Of a stretch of DNA of 18,366 nt, positions 1 through 6,735 are shown piece by piece. The notes below the pieces were generated by a model. That model was not told the DNA's origin. It was given only the letters and a program-made list of their open reading frames with translations, and searched no databases. The position numbers and the translations under genes are program-made. Positions within the stretch are counted from its first letter, which is position 1. Every line of letters starts with the position of its first letter. This DNA comes from Archangium sp. (lineage in GTDB: Bacteria; Myxococcota; Myxococcia; Myxococcales; Myxococcaceae): contig JAEUJT010000219.1 in the NCBI GenBank assembly GCA_016793525.1, positions 1 through 18,366 on the forward strand, read 5' to 3'.

Positions 1-1300
1 CAGACAGCTTCATGCCGAAGCGCGCGACCGTTTCCGCAGGGTTGGCGCCGAGCAACGCCGCAAACACCGAGCGCTGGGCCCGCACGCGCGTGAAGAGCGC
101 CTCGGCTTCGATCAACTCCCGCTTGGAGCGGAACGTCACCGGCTCCGCGCCAGGAACCTTCACCGCCTTGAGCGGACGGCGCCGGAGGAGCGCCGCCAGC
201 GCAGCAGACTCCTCATCGAGCGCGAGCCAGGTATCTCCGAACTTCGAGCCGGGCTCGCGGCTCAACCGCTCCGCCTGGCGCTTCAACTTCAGCGTCAGCG
301 AGAACCCCACCTGAAACAGGTCGCGCAGCGGCTTCTCGCGCACCACGCTCGGCGCCAGCTCGGGCTGCCCACCGGTGACGTGCTCGAGGCCCAGGTTCAA
401 CGCGTCGCGCGCGGCTTCGCTGAAGCGGCGAATCGCGGGAGGGTCTCCTGGCTCCGCGCCCTCAGCCACCAGCACACAGTTCACCAAGAAGCGCACTTCA
501 CCTTCGAGGTTCTGGCGCTCCACCGCGGACAAGCCGGTGAACATCGCGCTCACGAAGTCGGCCCGCGGGTCGTTCGTCACCAGCCCCGCTGGCGCGCGCG
601 CCTGCGGCACCTTGTCGGGGTCGACCCAGGCGAACACCTTCAGCGCCTCTTCCAGCGGAGGGAACCCGAGGTCGTGCAGCCGCGCCTGGCGGAACTGAAA
701 CGCGGTCTCCTCGAGCTCCATCGGCATCTCCCAGCGAATCGCCTCGAGGAAGCGCGTCAGCTCGAAGGGGTTGTTCGCCATGATGTCGTTGGTCAACGTT
801 CGCAGCGCCGCGCCGTCGACCCCGTCGATGAGGAGCTCGAGGAGGAACGCGCCGTCGGGCGTCTCCATCGTCACCCCCGGCGGGTTCACGTCGGGGTTTT
901 CTTGCAGGTCGTGCACCACGGTGAGCTTGCGGTACAGCAGCTCGATCAGCTCGATGTCGAGGTGCTGGAGCTTGCGAATGAAGCCCTCGCCGTCGTCTCC
1001 GCGGGCGGCGCGCAGCCAGTGCAGCACCTCGAGCGGGTCGACGCGATCGCGCTGCCACGAGGCGAGGTCGACGTAGGTGCGAAACTGCTCCGGCGTCGAG
1101 AGCTGCACGATGTCGGTCGAGTCGGCCAACCCCACGTCGATGATGGTGGCGTACACGTCTTCGGCGGCGATGGAGCGCACCAGCGACCGACCGTCGACTT
1201 CTTCGAGCATCGCGTCGAGGCGGTGCTTCGGGGCCAGGTCGGTCAACCGCCGCATCAGCTCCGCGCGGCGCGCATCATGCTTTTCCTTCGACGAGGTCAC
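1..1300 (-). CDS. DUF6178 family protein (partial, 3' end outside window)
   Basis: An open frame of 433 codons starts at a GTG at 1300 and runs off the left edge without a stop. The translation begins MTSSKEKHDARRAELMRRL and continues through segments such as RSIAAEDVYATIIDVGLADSTDIVQL (split here: RSIAAEDVYATIIDVG then LADSTDIVQL), ELLYRKLTVVHDLQENPDVN and WEMPMELEETAFQFRQARL. From memory this pattern matches the DUF6178 family of Deltaproteobacteria/Myxococcota, acidic cytoplasmic proteins of roughly 500-plus residues, so the C-terminal part is missing here. No catalytic motif, signal peptide or membrane segment is visible, and the function is unknown. The GTG overlaps the engB stop in a GTGA quartet (1297-1300), so it is probably translated by coupling with engB and is the last seen gene of a cytochrome-engB-DUF6178 operon. 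Coding status is near certain; the family call is recognition without a search. Confidence 0.85.
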   Translation of the reverse strand, partial: MTSSKEKHDARRAELMRRLTDLAPKHRLDAMLEEVDGRSLVRSIAAEDVYATIIDVGLADSTDIVQLSTPEQFRTYVDLASWQRDRVDPLEVLHWLRAARGDDGEGFIRKLQHLDIELIELLYRKLTVVHDLQENPDVNPPGVTMETPDGAFLLELLIDGVDGAALRTLTNDIMANNPFELTRFLEAIRWEMPMELEETAFQFRQARLHDLGFPPLEEALKVFAWVDPDKVPQARAPAGLVTNDPRADFVSAMFTGLSAVERQNLEGEVRFLVNCVLVAEGAEPGDPPAIRRFSEAARDALNLGLEHVTGGQPELAPSVVREKPLRDLFQVGFSLTLKLKRQAERLSREPGSKFGDTWLALDEESAALAALLRRRPLKAVKVPGAEPVTFRSKRELIEAEALFTRVRAQRSVFAALLGANPAETVARFGMKLS

Positions 1301-1902
1301 GACGTCCCTTCGAGCAGCCGACCCCACACCTCCGTGTGGCCGATGTTCTCGAGCGCAGAAAAGCCCACCACGGTGCCTTCTGGAACGTCGAGCTGCTTCG
1401 TCAATTCCCGAATGCGCGGCACGCGGTGCGACTTGCTCAGCCGGTCGAGCTTGGTGGCGGCGATGAGAATGCGCGGCGGCGCCGCTTGGAGAAAGTCGAG
1501 CATCTGCACGTCGTCGGGCGTCGGGCCGACCTCGGCGTCGATGATCGACACCACCACCTTCAGATCTCTCCGGTTGTTCAGGTACGCGGAGATCATCTCT
1601 TGCCACTGCGCGCGCTCGGTCTTCGACACCTTGGCGAAGCCGTAACCGGGCAGGTCGCACAGCCGCACCCGGCGCTTGCGGCTGCCGTGTTCGAGCGTCA
1701 CGTCGAAGAAGTTCATCGTGCGCGTGCGGCCGGGCGTGTGCGACACGCGCACCAGCTTCTTGCGGTTCACCAGGGTGTTGATCATCGACGACTTGCCGAC
1801 GTTCGACCGGCCCACGAAGGCCACTTCAGGCAGCGGCTCGCGGGGGCACTGCTTCACCTCGGTGGCCGTGGCCACGAACACCGCATCGAGGACTTTGATC
1901 AT
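1297..1902 (-). CDS. engB: ribosome biogenesis GTP-binding protein EngB/YsxC (YihA)
   Basis: This 201-residue protein has the length and motif order of the EngB/YihA/YsxC TrmE-Era-type GTPases, which act in assembly of the large ribosomal subunit. Visible motifs are G1 GRSNVGKS (31-38), switch I TPGRT (56-60), G3 DLPGYG (83-88), G4 TKLD (150-153) and G5 FSAL (181-184). The family-typical motif TPGRTRTMNFF is intact, so the protein should be active. The ATG at 1902 overlaps the stop of the upstream cytochrome gene as ATGA, and its own stop overlaps the start of the DUF6178 gene as GTGA. Both junctions suggest translational coupling within one operon. Nothing is truncated or missing. Confidence 0.97.
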   Translation of the reverse strand: MIKVLDAVFVATATEVKQCPREPLPEVAFVGRSNVGKSSMINTLVNRKKLVRVSHTPGRTRTMNFFDVTLEHGSRKRRVRLCDLPGYGFAKVSKTERAQWQEMISAYLNNRRDLKVVVSIIDAEVGPTPDDVQMLDFLQAAPPRILIAATKLDRLSKSHRVPRIRELTKQLDVPEGTVVGFSALENIGHTEVWGRLLEGTS

Positions 1903-2438
1903 TTCGTTCCGCCGAGCCCCATCGCCGCCGAGGTCTTCTTCGGCACCAACCCCAACCGGAACGGCGCCGGGACCGTGCGCGCTGCCCGCTTCGCCCGCTC
2001 CACCGACCAGTGGTCGATGGCCTTCACCCGCGCTGCGAAATCGAAGGGGCGCACCGACGGGCTCGATTCGTCATGGCACGAGCGGCACTGCTTCTCGCTC
2101 GGGTCGACCAGGCCTGACAGGCGCGCCAGCTCGGCGTCTTTCATCACGTACCGCGCGGAGTAGTACTGGCCTCCGCCGTGGCACGTCTCGCACGACACGC
2201 CGACGATCTTCTGGTCGGCCTCGTTGGGCGAATGACACGACACACACCGGGCGTCGCGCTGCTGGGCAGGCGTCAACACGTCTCGGGCCCGCGCATGGGG
2301 AGACTCTTTCCACGCGGCCCACGCGTCGGCATGGCAGCTCTGGCAGCTCTCCGCGCCGAGCGAATCATGCGCCAGGGCCGGTGTCGCACCCACACCTACC
2401 ATCGCGCCGAGAAGACACTGAAGAAGCGGCGAACGCAT
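1899..2438 (-). CDS. secreted tetraheme c-type cytochrome (cytochrome c554-like)
   Basis: The 179-residue protein begins with a signal peptide (basic MRS, a hydrophobic core, probable cleavage after ALA at residue 23), so it is exported. Four CxxCH heme c attachment motifs follow: CQSCH (32-36), CVSCH (65-69), CETCH (83-87) and CRSCH (118-122). Spacing and context (the AWxxSPHARA segment, GVSCETCHGGG) resemble the c554-type multiheme cytochrome fold, suggesting periplasmic electron transfer. The donor and acceptor cannot be deduced. The frame is open upstream to 2699, but the start at 2438 is chosen because it places the signal peptide at the N terminus. The gene is first in the operon with engB (ATGA overlap). 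It starts only 30 bases from a divergent secreted-protein gene, and I see no clear Shine-Dalgarno. Confidence 0.88.
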   Translation of the reverse strand: MRSPLLQCLLGAMVGVGATPALAHDSLGAESCQSCHADAWAAWKESPHARARDVLTPAQQRDARCVSCHSPNEADQKIVGVSCETCHGGGQYYSARYVMKDAELARLSGLVDPSEKQCRSCHDESSPSVRPFDFAARVKAIDHWSVERAKRAARTVPAPFRLGLVPKKTSAAMGLGGTK

Positions 2439-2468
2439 TGCGTCGCGCGTACCATGCACCCCAGTCCT
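2439..2468. promoter_or_regulatory. 30-base divergent intergenic gap
   Basis: Only 30 bases separate the divergent starts of the tetraheme cytochrome (minus strand) and the small secreted protein (plus strand); 15 bases if the upstream in-frame ATG at 2454 is used. Neither start has a recognisable Shine-Dalgarno, and no clear -10/-35 pair fits in the gap. The promoter of each gene must therefore lie at least partly within the other's 5' coding region, or the transcripts are leaderless. The existence of the gap is observed; the promoter placement is inferred. Confidence 0.35.
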
Positions 2469-2939
2469 ATGTCGCGTTTCCTCATCGCCCTCGCCCTCGC
2501 TGTCACTGCCTCGTCTGCTTGGGCGCGCCCGTGGAGCGGCATCGAGCCTGGCGTCGCCAGCTCCATCGACGTGGTGGCCAAGTTCGGAGACCCGTCGCGC
2601 AAGGCCGCGGTGAAGGGCAAGCAGGTGCTCGTGTACTCCGGCGAACAGGCGATGAAGGCCACGATGCAGGTGCAGTTCAAGATCGACCCGACCACCCAAG
2701 TCGTCGAGCGCATCGACGTGTACCCCGACATGGTGATCGACGTGTCGGCGGTCGAGAAGACCTACGGCCCCGCGTGTACGGGCACGAAAAAAGACGACGA
2801 CGCCTGCTACTTCAAGCGGCAGTCTGATTCGAAGCGCGCGTATTACCTCTACGCCAAGCTCGGCCTCGCCATCTTCTTCAAAGACGACGGGAAGACGGTG
2901 CAGATGTTCGCCTTCTTGCCGCCCGCCACGCCCGAGTGA
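2469..2939 (+). CDS. small secreted protein of unknown function
   Basis: I do not recognise this 156-residue protein as a named family. It has a good signal peptide (MSRFLIALALAVTASSAWA, cleavage near residue 19), so it is probably periplasmic or secreted. The mature part starts with WSGIEPGVASSIDVVAKFGDPS, which resembles the GxxxxxVxxxFGxPs turn of SmpA/BLIP-type small envelope proteins. That is resemblance only. Two cysteines (103 and 113) could form a disulphide, and the rest alternates as expected for a beta-rich fold. An in-frame ATG at 2454 would add five residues, but the second ATG is preferred because it begins the signal peptide directly. Its TGA overlaps the coaE start (GTGATG), so it probably shares a transcript with coaE and the downstream acyl-chain genes. 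Confidence 0.8.
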   Translation: MSRFLIALALAVTASSAWARPWSGIEPGVASSIDVVAKFGDPSRKAAVKGKQVLVYSGEQAMKATMQVQFKIDPTTQVVERIDVYPDMVIDVSAVEKTYGPACTGTKKDDDACYFKRQSDSKRAYYLYAKLGLAIFFKDDGKTVQMFAFLPPATPE

Positions 2940-3532
2940 TGCGCGTCTATGGCCTCACCGGAGGCATCGCGTCGGGCAAGAGCACGGTCTCTGAGTTGTT
3001 CCGCGCCAAGGGTGCGCCGGTGGTCGACGCCGACGTGGTGGCCCGCCAGGTGGTACAGCCGGGCACTCCGGCGCTGGAGGCCATCGCCGCCCGTTTCCCC
3101 GGGGTGGTGCGAGACGGCGTGCTCGATCGCAAGGCGTTGGGTGCGCGCGTGTTCTCCGACGCCGCGGAGCGCCAGGCCCTCAACGCCATCGTCCACCCGC
3201 GGGTGCGTGAAGCGGTGACCGCGGAGCTGGCCGCGCTCGCCGCCAAGGGCCACGAGGTGGCGATCTACGACGCGCCGCTGTTGATCGAAAACCGGCTCCA
3301 CGAAGGCCTGGCCGGGGTGGTGGTGGTCACCGTGCCGCTCGACGTGCAGCGCGCGCGGTTGATGGCGCGTGACGGGTCGACCGCGGCCGAAGCCGACGCC
3401 CGCATCGCCTCGCAGCTGCCCCTCGCCGAGAAACACCGCCACGCCACCTGGCTCATCGACAACGGCGGGAGCCGAGAGGCCACGCAGCAGCAGGTCGACG
3501 CGGTGTGGAACGCGATGCAGCGGGCGAGCTGA
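2939..3532 (+). CDS. coaE: dephospho-CoA kinase
   Basis: CoaE phosphorylates the 3'-OH of the dephospho-CoA ribose with ATP, the last step of coenzyme A synthesis, in the cytoplasm. The 197-residue protein has the family's usual length and opens with MRVYGLTGGIASGKST, whose P-loop is GGIASGKST (8-16). Further family landmarks are the substrate-binding DAD (30-32), IVHP (84-87), DAPLLIE (111-117) and the lid segment around RARLMARDGSTAAEADARI. The ATG at 2939 shares its first base with the stop of the preceding gene; the GTG immediately before it (2936) is an equally possible start. Downstream are an acyl reductase-like SDR and two dehydratase subunits, so CoA supply and acyl-chain chemistry are linked in one operon. 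Confidence 0.96.
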   Translation: MRVYGLTGGIASGKSTVSELFRAKGAPVVDADVVARQVVQPGTPALEAIAARFPGVVRDGVLDRKALGARVFSDAAERQALNAIVHPRVREAVTAELAALAAKGHEVAIYDAPLLIENRLHEGLAGVVVVTVPLDVQRARLMARDGSTAAEADARIASQLPLAEKHRHATWLIDNGGSREATQQQVDAVWNAMQRAS

Positions 3533-3544
3533 CGAACCGCGCAG

Positions 3545-4672
3545 ATGCTCTATGATCCCGCGACCGTGACGACGCGCGCGTACTTCATCACCGGAGCGTC
3601 GGGCTTCATCGGCAAGCGGCTCGTGGCGCACCTGGCCCGCGTCGACTCCGGGGCCCGCATCACCGTGCTCGTGCAGCCGAAGTTCGTGGCCGAGGCGACC
3701 GAGACGTTCCGCCACCTCCCCTCGGCGGTCGAGGTGCTGTCGGGCGACATCGTCGACATGCACCTGGGCCTGGCCGGCGCGGAGTACCGGGCCGTCGTCG
3801 AACGCACGACACACATCTTTCACCTCGCGGCGATCTCGTTCCTCGGCATGCCCCACGAGACCGCGCGCAAGGTCAACGTCGAGGGCACCCGCAACGTGCT
3901 CGAGCTCGGCCGCGACTGCGCCAGCCTCGAGCGGCTGGTGCACTTCTCCACCTGCTACGTCTCGGGCGATCGCGTCGGCGTCATCGCGGAGGACGAGCTC
4001 GACCTGGGCCAGAAGTTCCGCAACGCCTACGAGGCCACCAAGTTCGAAGCCGAGAAGTTGGTGCAGAAGGCGAAGGCCGACCTCCCGATCACCGTGGTGC
4101 GCCCGTCGACCGTGGTGGGCGACTCGAAGACCGGAGAGATCGATCGCTTTGAGGGCCCCTACTACCTCGGCATGTTGCTGGTGCTGTCTCCGCTCGTGCT
4201 GCCGCTCCCGCTGCCGGGCAACGGCGTCGCCCCGCTCAACGTGGTGCCGGTCGACTACGTTGTGGCCGCCGCCGTCTCGCTCGCGCGCAACCCCGCAGCG
4301 CAGGGTCGCACGGTGCACCTGGTCGACCCCAACCCGATGAGCGCCCGACGCGTCTACGAGCTGATCGCCCAACGCGCGAACAAGAAGCTGCCGCGCCTCA
4401 ACGTGCCCGCCCGCGCCGCCGACGTGATGCTGCGCCTGCCGGGGCTTGAGAAGCTCACCCGCCCCCAGCGCGCCGCGATCAACTACGTGAACCATCTGGC
4501 GCTGTTCAACTGCCACACCGCTCTCGAGCTGCTCGACGGCACGGGCGTGCGCTGCCCGCCGCTCCAGTCGTACCTCGACACCCTGGTGACCTTCGCGCTC
4601 GACACGTGGAAACACCGGCAACACGCGGTGGCCGACGAGACTGAAGATCCGCTCGATCGCCCGCCGCGGTGA
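3545..4672 (+). CDS. extended SDR, thioester reductase / fatty acyl-CoA reductase-like
   Basis: This 375-residue protein is a Rossmann-fold extended short-chain dehydrogenase. The dinucleotide motif TGASGFIG (16-23) is followed by HLAA (93-96), an FSTCYVSG segment that would carry the catalytic Ser/Thr (about 134-141), and YEATK (162-166) as the YxxxK pair. The opening FITGASGFIGKRLVAHL and the later NVVPVDYVVAAA match the NAD_binding_4 (male-sterility/thioester reductase) pattern better than sugar epimerases, so reduction of an acyl thioester is the best guess. The substrate is unknown. A hydrophobic stretch near 210-225 could contact a membrane or lipid. The start may instead be the GTG at 3566, which gives MTTRAYFITG; neither has a good Shine-Dalgarno. 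It lies 12 bases after coaE and immediately before two hotdog dehydratase genes. Confidence 0.88.
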   Translation: MLYDPATVTTRAYFITGASGFIGKRLVAHLARVDSGARITVLVQPKFVAEATETFRHLPSAVEVLSGDIVDMHLGLAGAEYRAVVERTTHIFHLAAISFLGMPHETARKVNVEGTRNVLELGRDCASLERLVHFSTCYVSGDRVGVIAEDELDLGQKFRNAYEATKFEAEKLVQKAKADLPITVVRPSTVVGDSKTGEIDRFEGPYYLGMLLVLSPLVLPLPLPGNGVAPLNVVPVDYVVAAAVSLARNPAAQGRTVHLVDPNPMSARRVYELIAQRANKKLPRLNVPARAADVMLRLPGLEKLTRPQRAAINYVNHLALFNCHTALELLDGTGVRCPPLQSYLDTLVTFALDTWKHRQHAVADETEDPLDRPPR

Positions 4673-4686
4673 TATGGCGCCGCCCC

Positions 4687-5079
4687 ATGGCGAAGACACA
4701 CGCAGTGGGAGACACCTTCACGCTCGTGCGCGAGTGTGACCGGTACCGGCCGATTTACTACGCAGCGGCGTCGGGCGACTTCAACCCCATTCACATCGAC
4801 AACGATGTCGGCGCCAAGGCGGGCCTCGGTGGCGCGATCCTCCAGGGGTTGTGCACGTATGGCTGGGCGACCGAGGCGTTTCTCACGTACCTCGGAGACC
4901 CCGCGAAGGTGACCAAGCTCAAGGTACGCTTCTCGAAGCCGGTGGCCGTCGGCGACGTGATCACCTTCACCGGCAAGGTCACCACCATCGAAAACGGCGT
5001 GCTGACCGCGGAGATCTCCGCCACCAACCAGAAGGGCGACGACGTGCTCAAGGGCGCGCGCGCCGAGGGGAAAATCTAG
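4687..5079 (+). CDS. MaoC-like (R)-specific dehydratase/hydratase, catalytic hotdog subunit (HadB-like)
   Basis: The 130-residue single-hotdog protein carries the hydratase-2 signature ASGDFNPIHID, with the catalytic Asp31 and His36 and the intervening Asn33-Pro34 all present. Such enzymes interconvert (R)-3-hydroxyacyl and trans-2-enoyl thioesters on CoA or ACP. In mycobacteria the HadB subunit does so in complex with a non-catalytic partner, and the next gene here looks like that partner. The ATG at 4687 gives MAKTHAVGDTF, the usual N terminus; a GTG at 4669 overlapping the SDR stop (GTGA) would add six residues. The position between the SDR and the FAS1-type subunit supports a role in acyl-chain synthesis or modification. 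Whether the carrier is CoA or ACP is not visible. Confidence 0.92.
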   Translation: MAKTHAVGDTFTLVRECDRYRPIYYAAASGDFNPIHIDNDVGAKAGLGGAILQGLCTYGWATEAFLTYLGDPAKVTKLKVRFSKPVAVGDVITFTGKVTTIENGVLTAEISATNQKGDDVLKGARAEGKI

Positions 5080-5081
5080 TC

Positions 5082-5567
5082 ATGGCGCTCAACCCCGCAT
5101 TCATCGGCCGAACGTACGGCCCCTTCATCTACGAAGTCGGCGCCGAGAAGCTGCGCGAGTTCGCCTACGCGGTCGGCGGCACGGTGCCGTCGGTCGGCTT
5201 CATGAGCCAGGGCGCGCCCAAGGGGCAGCTCCCCATTCTCAACGACCGCGACTTCGGCGCGAAGAGCGAGCACGGCAGCATCATCGCCATGCCCAACTTC
5301 GCGGTGGTGTTCTCCATCACCCCGTTCGGCAAGGCCTGCGCCGACCCTGAGCTCGGCATCAACATGCTGTACCTCGTGCACGGCGAGCAGTCGTTCGAAT
5401 GGTTCGAGGTGATCAAGCCCGGCGACGTGATGACCACCACCGGCGTGATCACGGCCATCACCACCAAAAACGACAAAGACTTTCTCACCGTCGACACCGA
5501 GAGCCGCAACCAGCGCGGCGCGATGGTGGTGAAGGGCACGTGGACCGCCGTGATCCGCCACGGGTGA
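5082..5567 (+). CDS. FAS1-like dehydratase domain protein (MaoC N-type hotdog, HadA/HadC-like partner subunit)
   Basis: This 161-residue protein fits the FAS1-like dehydratase (MaoC_dehydrat_N) family. An N-terminal FIGRTYGPFIYEVGAEKLREFA helix region is followed by the hotdog core ending in LVHGEQSFEWFEVIKPGDV, a strongly conserved family segment. The D-x-N-P-x-H catalytic signature found in the preceding gene is absent, so it is probably the structural or substrate-binding half of a heterodimer, as HadA/HadC are to HadB. Start at 5082 is supported by a GAGGGG Shine-Dalgarno-like run at 5065-5070, although its 11-base spacing is on the long side. It follows the catalytic subunit by 2 bases and ends the plus-strand operon 10 bases before the convergent lipoprotein stop. 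The family is confident; the partner role is inferred. Confidence 0.9.
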   Translation: MALNPAFIGRTYGPFIYEVGAEKLREFAYAVGGTVPSVGFMSQGAPKGQLPILNDRDFGAKSEHGSIIAMPNFAVVFSITPFGKACADPELGINMLYLVHGEQSFEWFEVIKPGDVMTTTGVITAITTKNDKDFLTVDTESRNQRGAMVVKGTWTAVIRHG

Positions 5568-5577
5568 CACGTGAGCG

Positions 5578-6735
5578 CTACGGCCGAACGCAGCGCACGT
5601 AGTTCTTGAGGGTTCGGTCGCGGTTCTCGAGCGTGCCTCGGCCGAAGTCGACGGTCATGGCGTGAATCGCGTTGGGCGGCCACGCGGCGGGCATCATCGT
5701 CCAGAAGTACCAGTAGAACGCCGGCGGCACTTCGCGGAACACCGGGTCGAGCGACGGGTTCGCGCGCCGCACGTCGAGGAGCGCCAACAGCTCCTTGTAG
5801 TTCGGCACCCGCCAGCCCGCGTCGGCGACCTCCGACGGCAGCCCGGCGCAGTGCGCGGTGGCCTCGGGGAGCGACATCGCCGTCGTCGACGCCGTCTGCT
5901 GCCAGGAGAGCCCCGTGGCCGCGTCGGTGACCACCCCGCCGTCCAACGTGAAGGCGTGCGGCACAGCGAGCTTGGCCTGCGCGCCGAACCGCACGCAGCG
6001 CACCGGCACCGGCGTGGTGGGGTCGACCGCGCCCATCACGACCACCCCGGGCGTTGTGGAATACACGACGATGCGCACGAAGTTCGTGCCAGCCGGCCAC
6101 GACGCCGGCGTCGAGGTCCACGTTCGATCGGTAGGGGAGAACACAGAGAGGTTGAGGGTCGGCGCCGGGTACGAGCCGGTGCTGAACACCGAAAACGCCT
6201 CGATGATGCTCGGGAGCCGCCACCCGGTGAACCCGTCGAGCTCGAGCCCGCGGCAGTAGGCCTCGGCCTGAGTGAACGGCAGCGCGCTGGGCGCCAGACC
6301 CCGCTGCCACATCACCCCCGTCTGGGTGTCGAGCGCCGTGCCCCCGTCGATGGTGAATGCGGTGGCCGGCGGCACCTCTGGCGGCACAGGCCAGTTCGCC
6401 CACTGGGGATCGAGCGTTGTGCACGCGCCAGCCCCACACGCCGACCCCAGCTCGCAGGAGATACCGCATTGACCGCAGTTCCGCGCGTCGCGCAGCAGAT
6501 CGGTGCAGATGCCAGCGCAACGGGTCTGCTCGGGCGTGAGGCAGAGCTCGGGCAAGTCGTCGGCTGAGCCGGGAACGACGCACCAGCTCCGCCGGCAGAC
6601 GAGGCCCTCGCGGCAGTCTTCGTCGACCTTGCAGGAGAAGGGCACCGCCGAGAGGTCGACGGGGCGAGCGGTACAGCCCGCCCCGCTCACCGCGAGGAGC
6701 GTGACCACCGATGCGGCGTAGCGGGCCGCGGCCAT
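5578..6735 (-). CDS. lipoprotein with Cys-rich segment and two Lcl_C/DUF1566 domains
   Basis: The 385-residue protein starts with a lipoprotein-type signal (AAARYAASVVTLLAVSGAGC), with acylated Cys21 predicted, so it should sit on a membrane facing the periplasm or outside. Residues 35-106 hold many cysteines in the CxGxC...NCGxCGxxC arrangement typical of myxobacterial surface lipoproteins. Two tandem DUF1566/Lcl_C repeats follow (about 124-254 and 261-385). Each opens with a T-DGG-x-DxxTGxxWQ motif, passes through GWRLP or GWRVP, and ends with VRCVR. Lcl_C domains are known from surface adhesins of Legionella; the function here is unknown. The start overlaps the upstream TPR gene stop (GTGATG), and a GTG at 6738 would add one residue. 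It is the last gene of the DnaJ/DnaK/TPR operon, and so a possible client or output of it. Confidence 0.86.
   Translation of the reverse strand: MAAARYAASVVTLLAVSGAGCTARPVDLSAVPFSCKVDEDCREGLVCRRSWCVVPGSADDLPELCLTPEQTRCAGICTDLLRDARNCGQCGISCELGSACGAGACTTLDPQWANWPVPPEVPPATAFTIDGGTALDTQTGVMWQRGLAPSALPFTQAEAYCRGLELDGFTGWRLPSIIEAFSVFSTGSYPAPTLNLSVFSPTDRTWTSTPASWPAGTNFVRIVVYSTTPGVVVMGAVDPTTPVPVRCVRFGAQAKLAVPHAFTLDGGVVTDAATGLSWQQTASTTAMSLPEATAHCAGLPSEVADAGWRVPNYKELLALLDVRRANPSLDPVFREVPPAFYWYFWTMMPAAWPPNAIHAMTVDFGRGTLENRDRTLKNYVRCVRP

Noticed and set aside
380..1645. 421-codon plus-strand open frame opposite the DUF6178 and engB genes
   Set aside because: Antisense shadow of two recognised genes.
2849..4699. 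616-codon open frame on the minus strand across coaE and the SDR gene
   Set aside because: It is the reverse shadow of two clear enzymes; the translation is His/Arg/Val-rich with no motif, as expected for antisense of GC-biased genes.
5568..5577. Terminator between the convergent operons
   Set aside because: Only 10 bases separate the stops; a short CACGTG is present but no stem-loop with a T-run.
5165..6583. 472-codon minus-strand open frame spanning the lipoprotein and the dehydratase gene
   Set aside because: Out-of-frame shadow rich in Arg/Ala/His; the overlapping lipoprotein and FAS1-type genes have clear domains.
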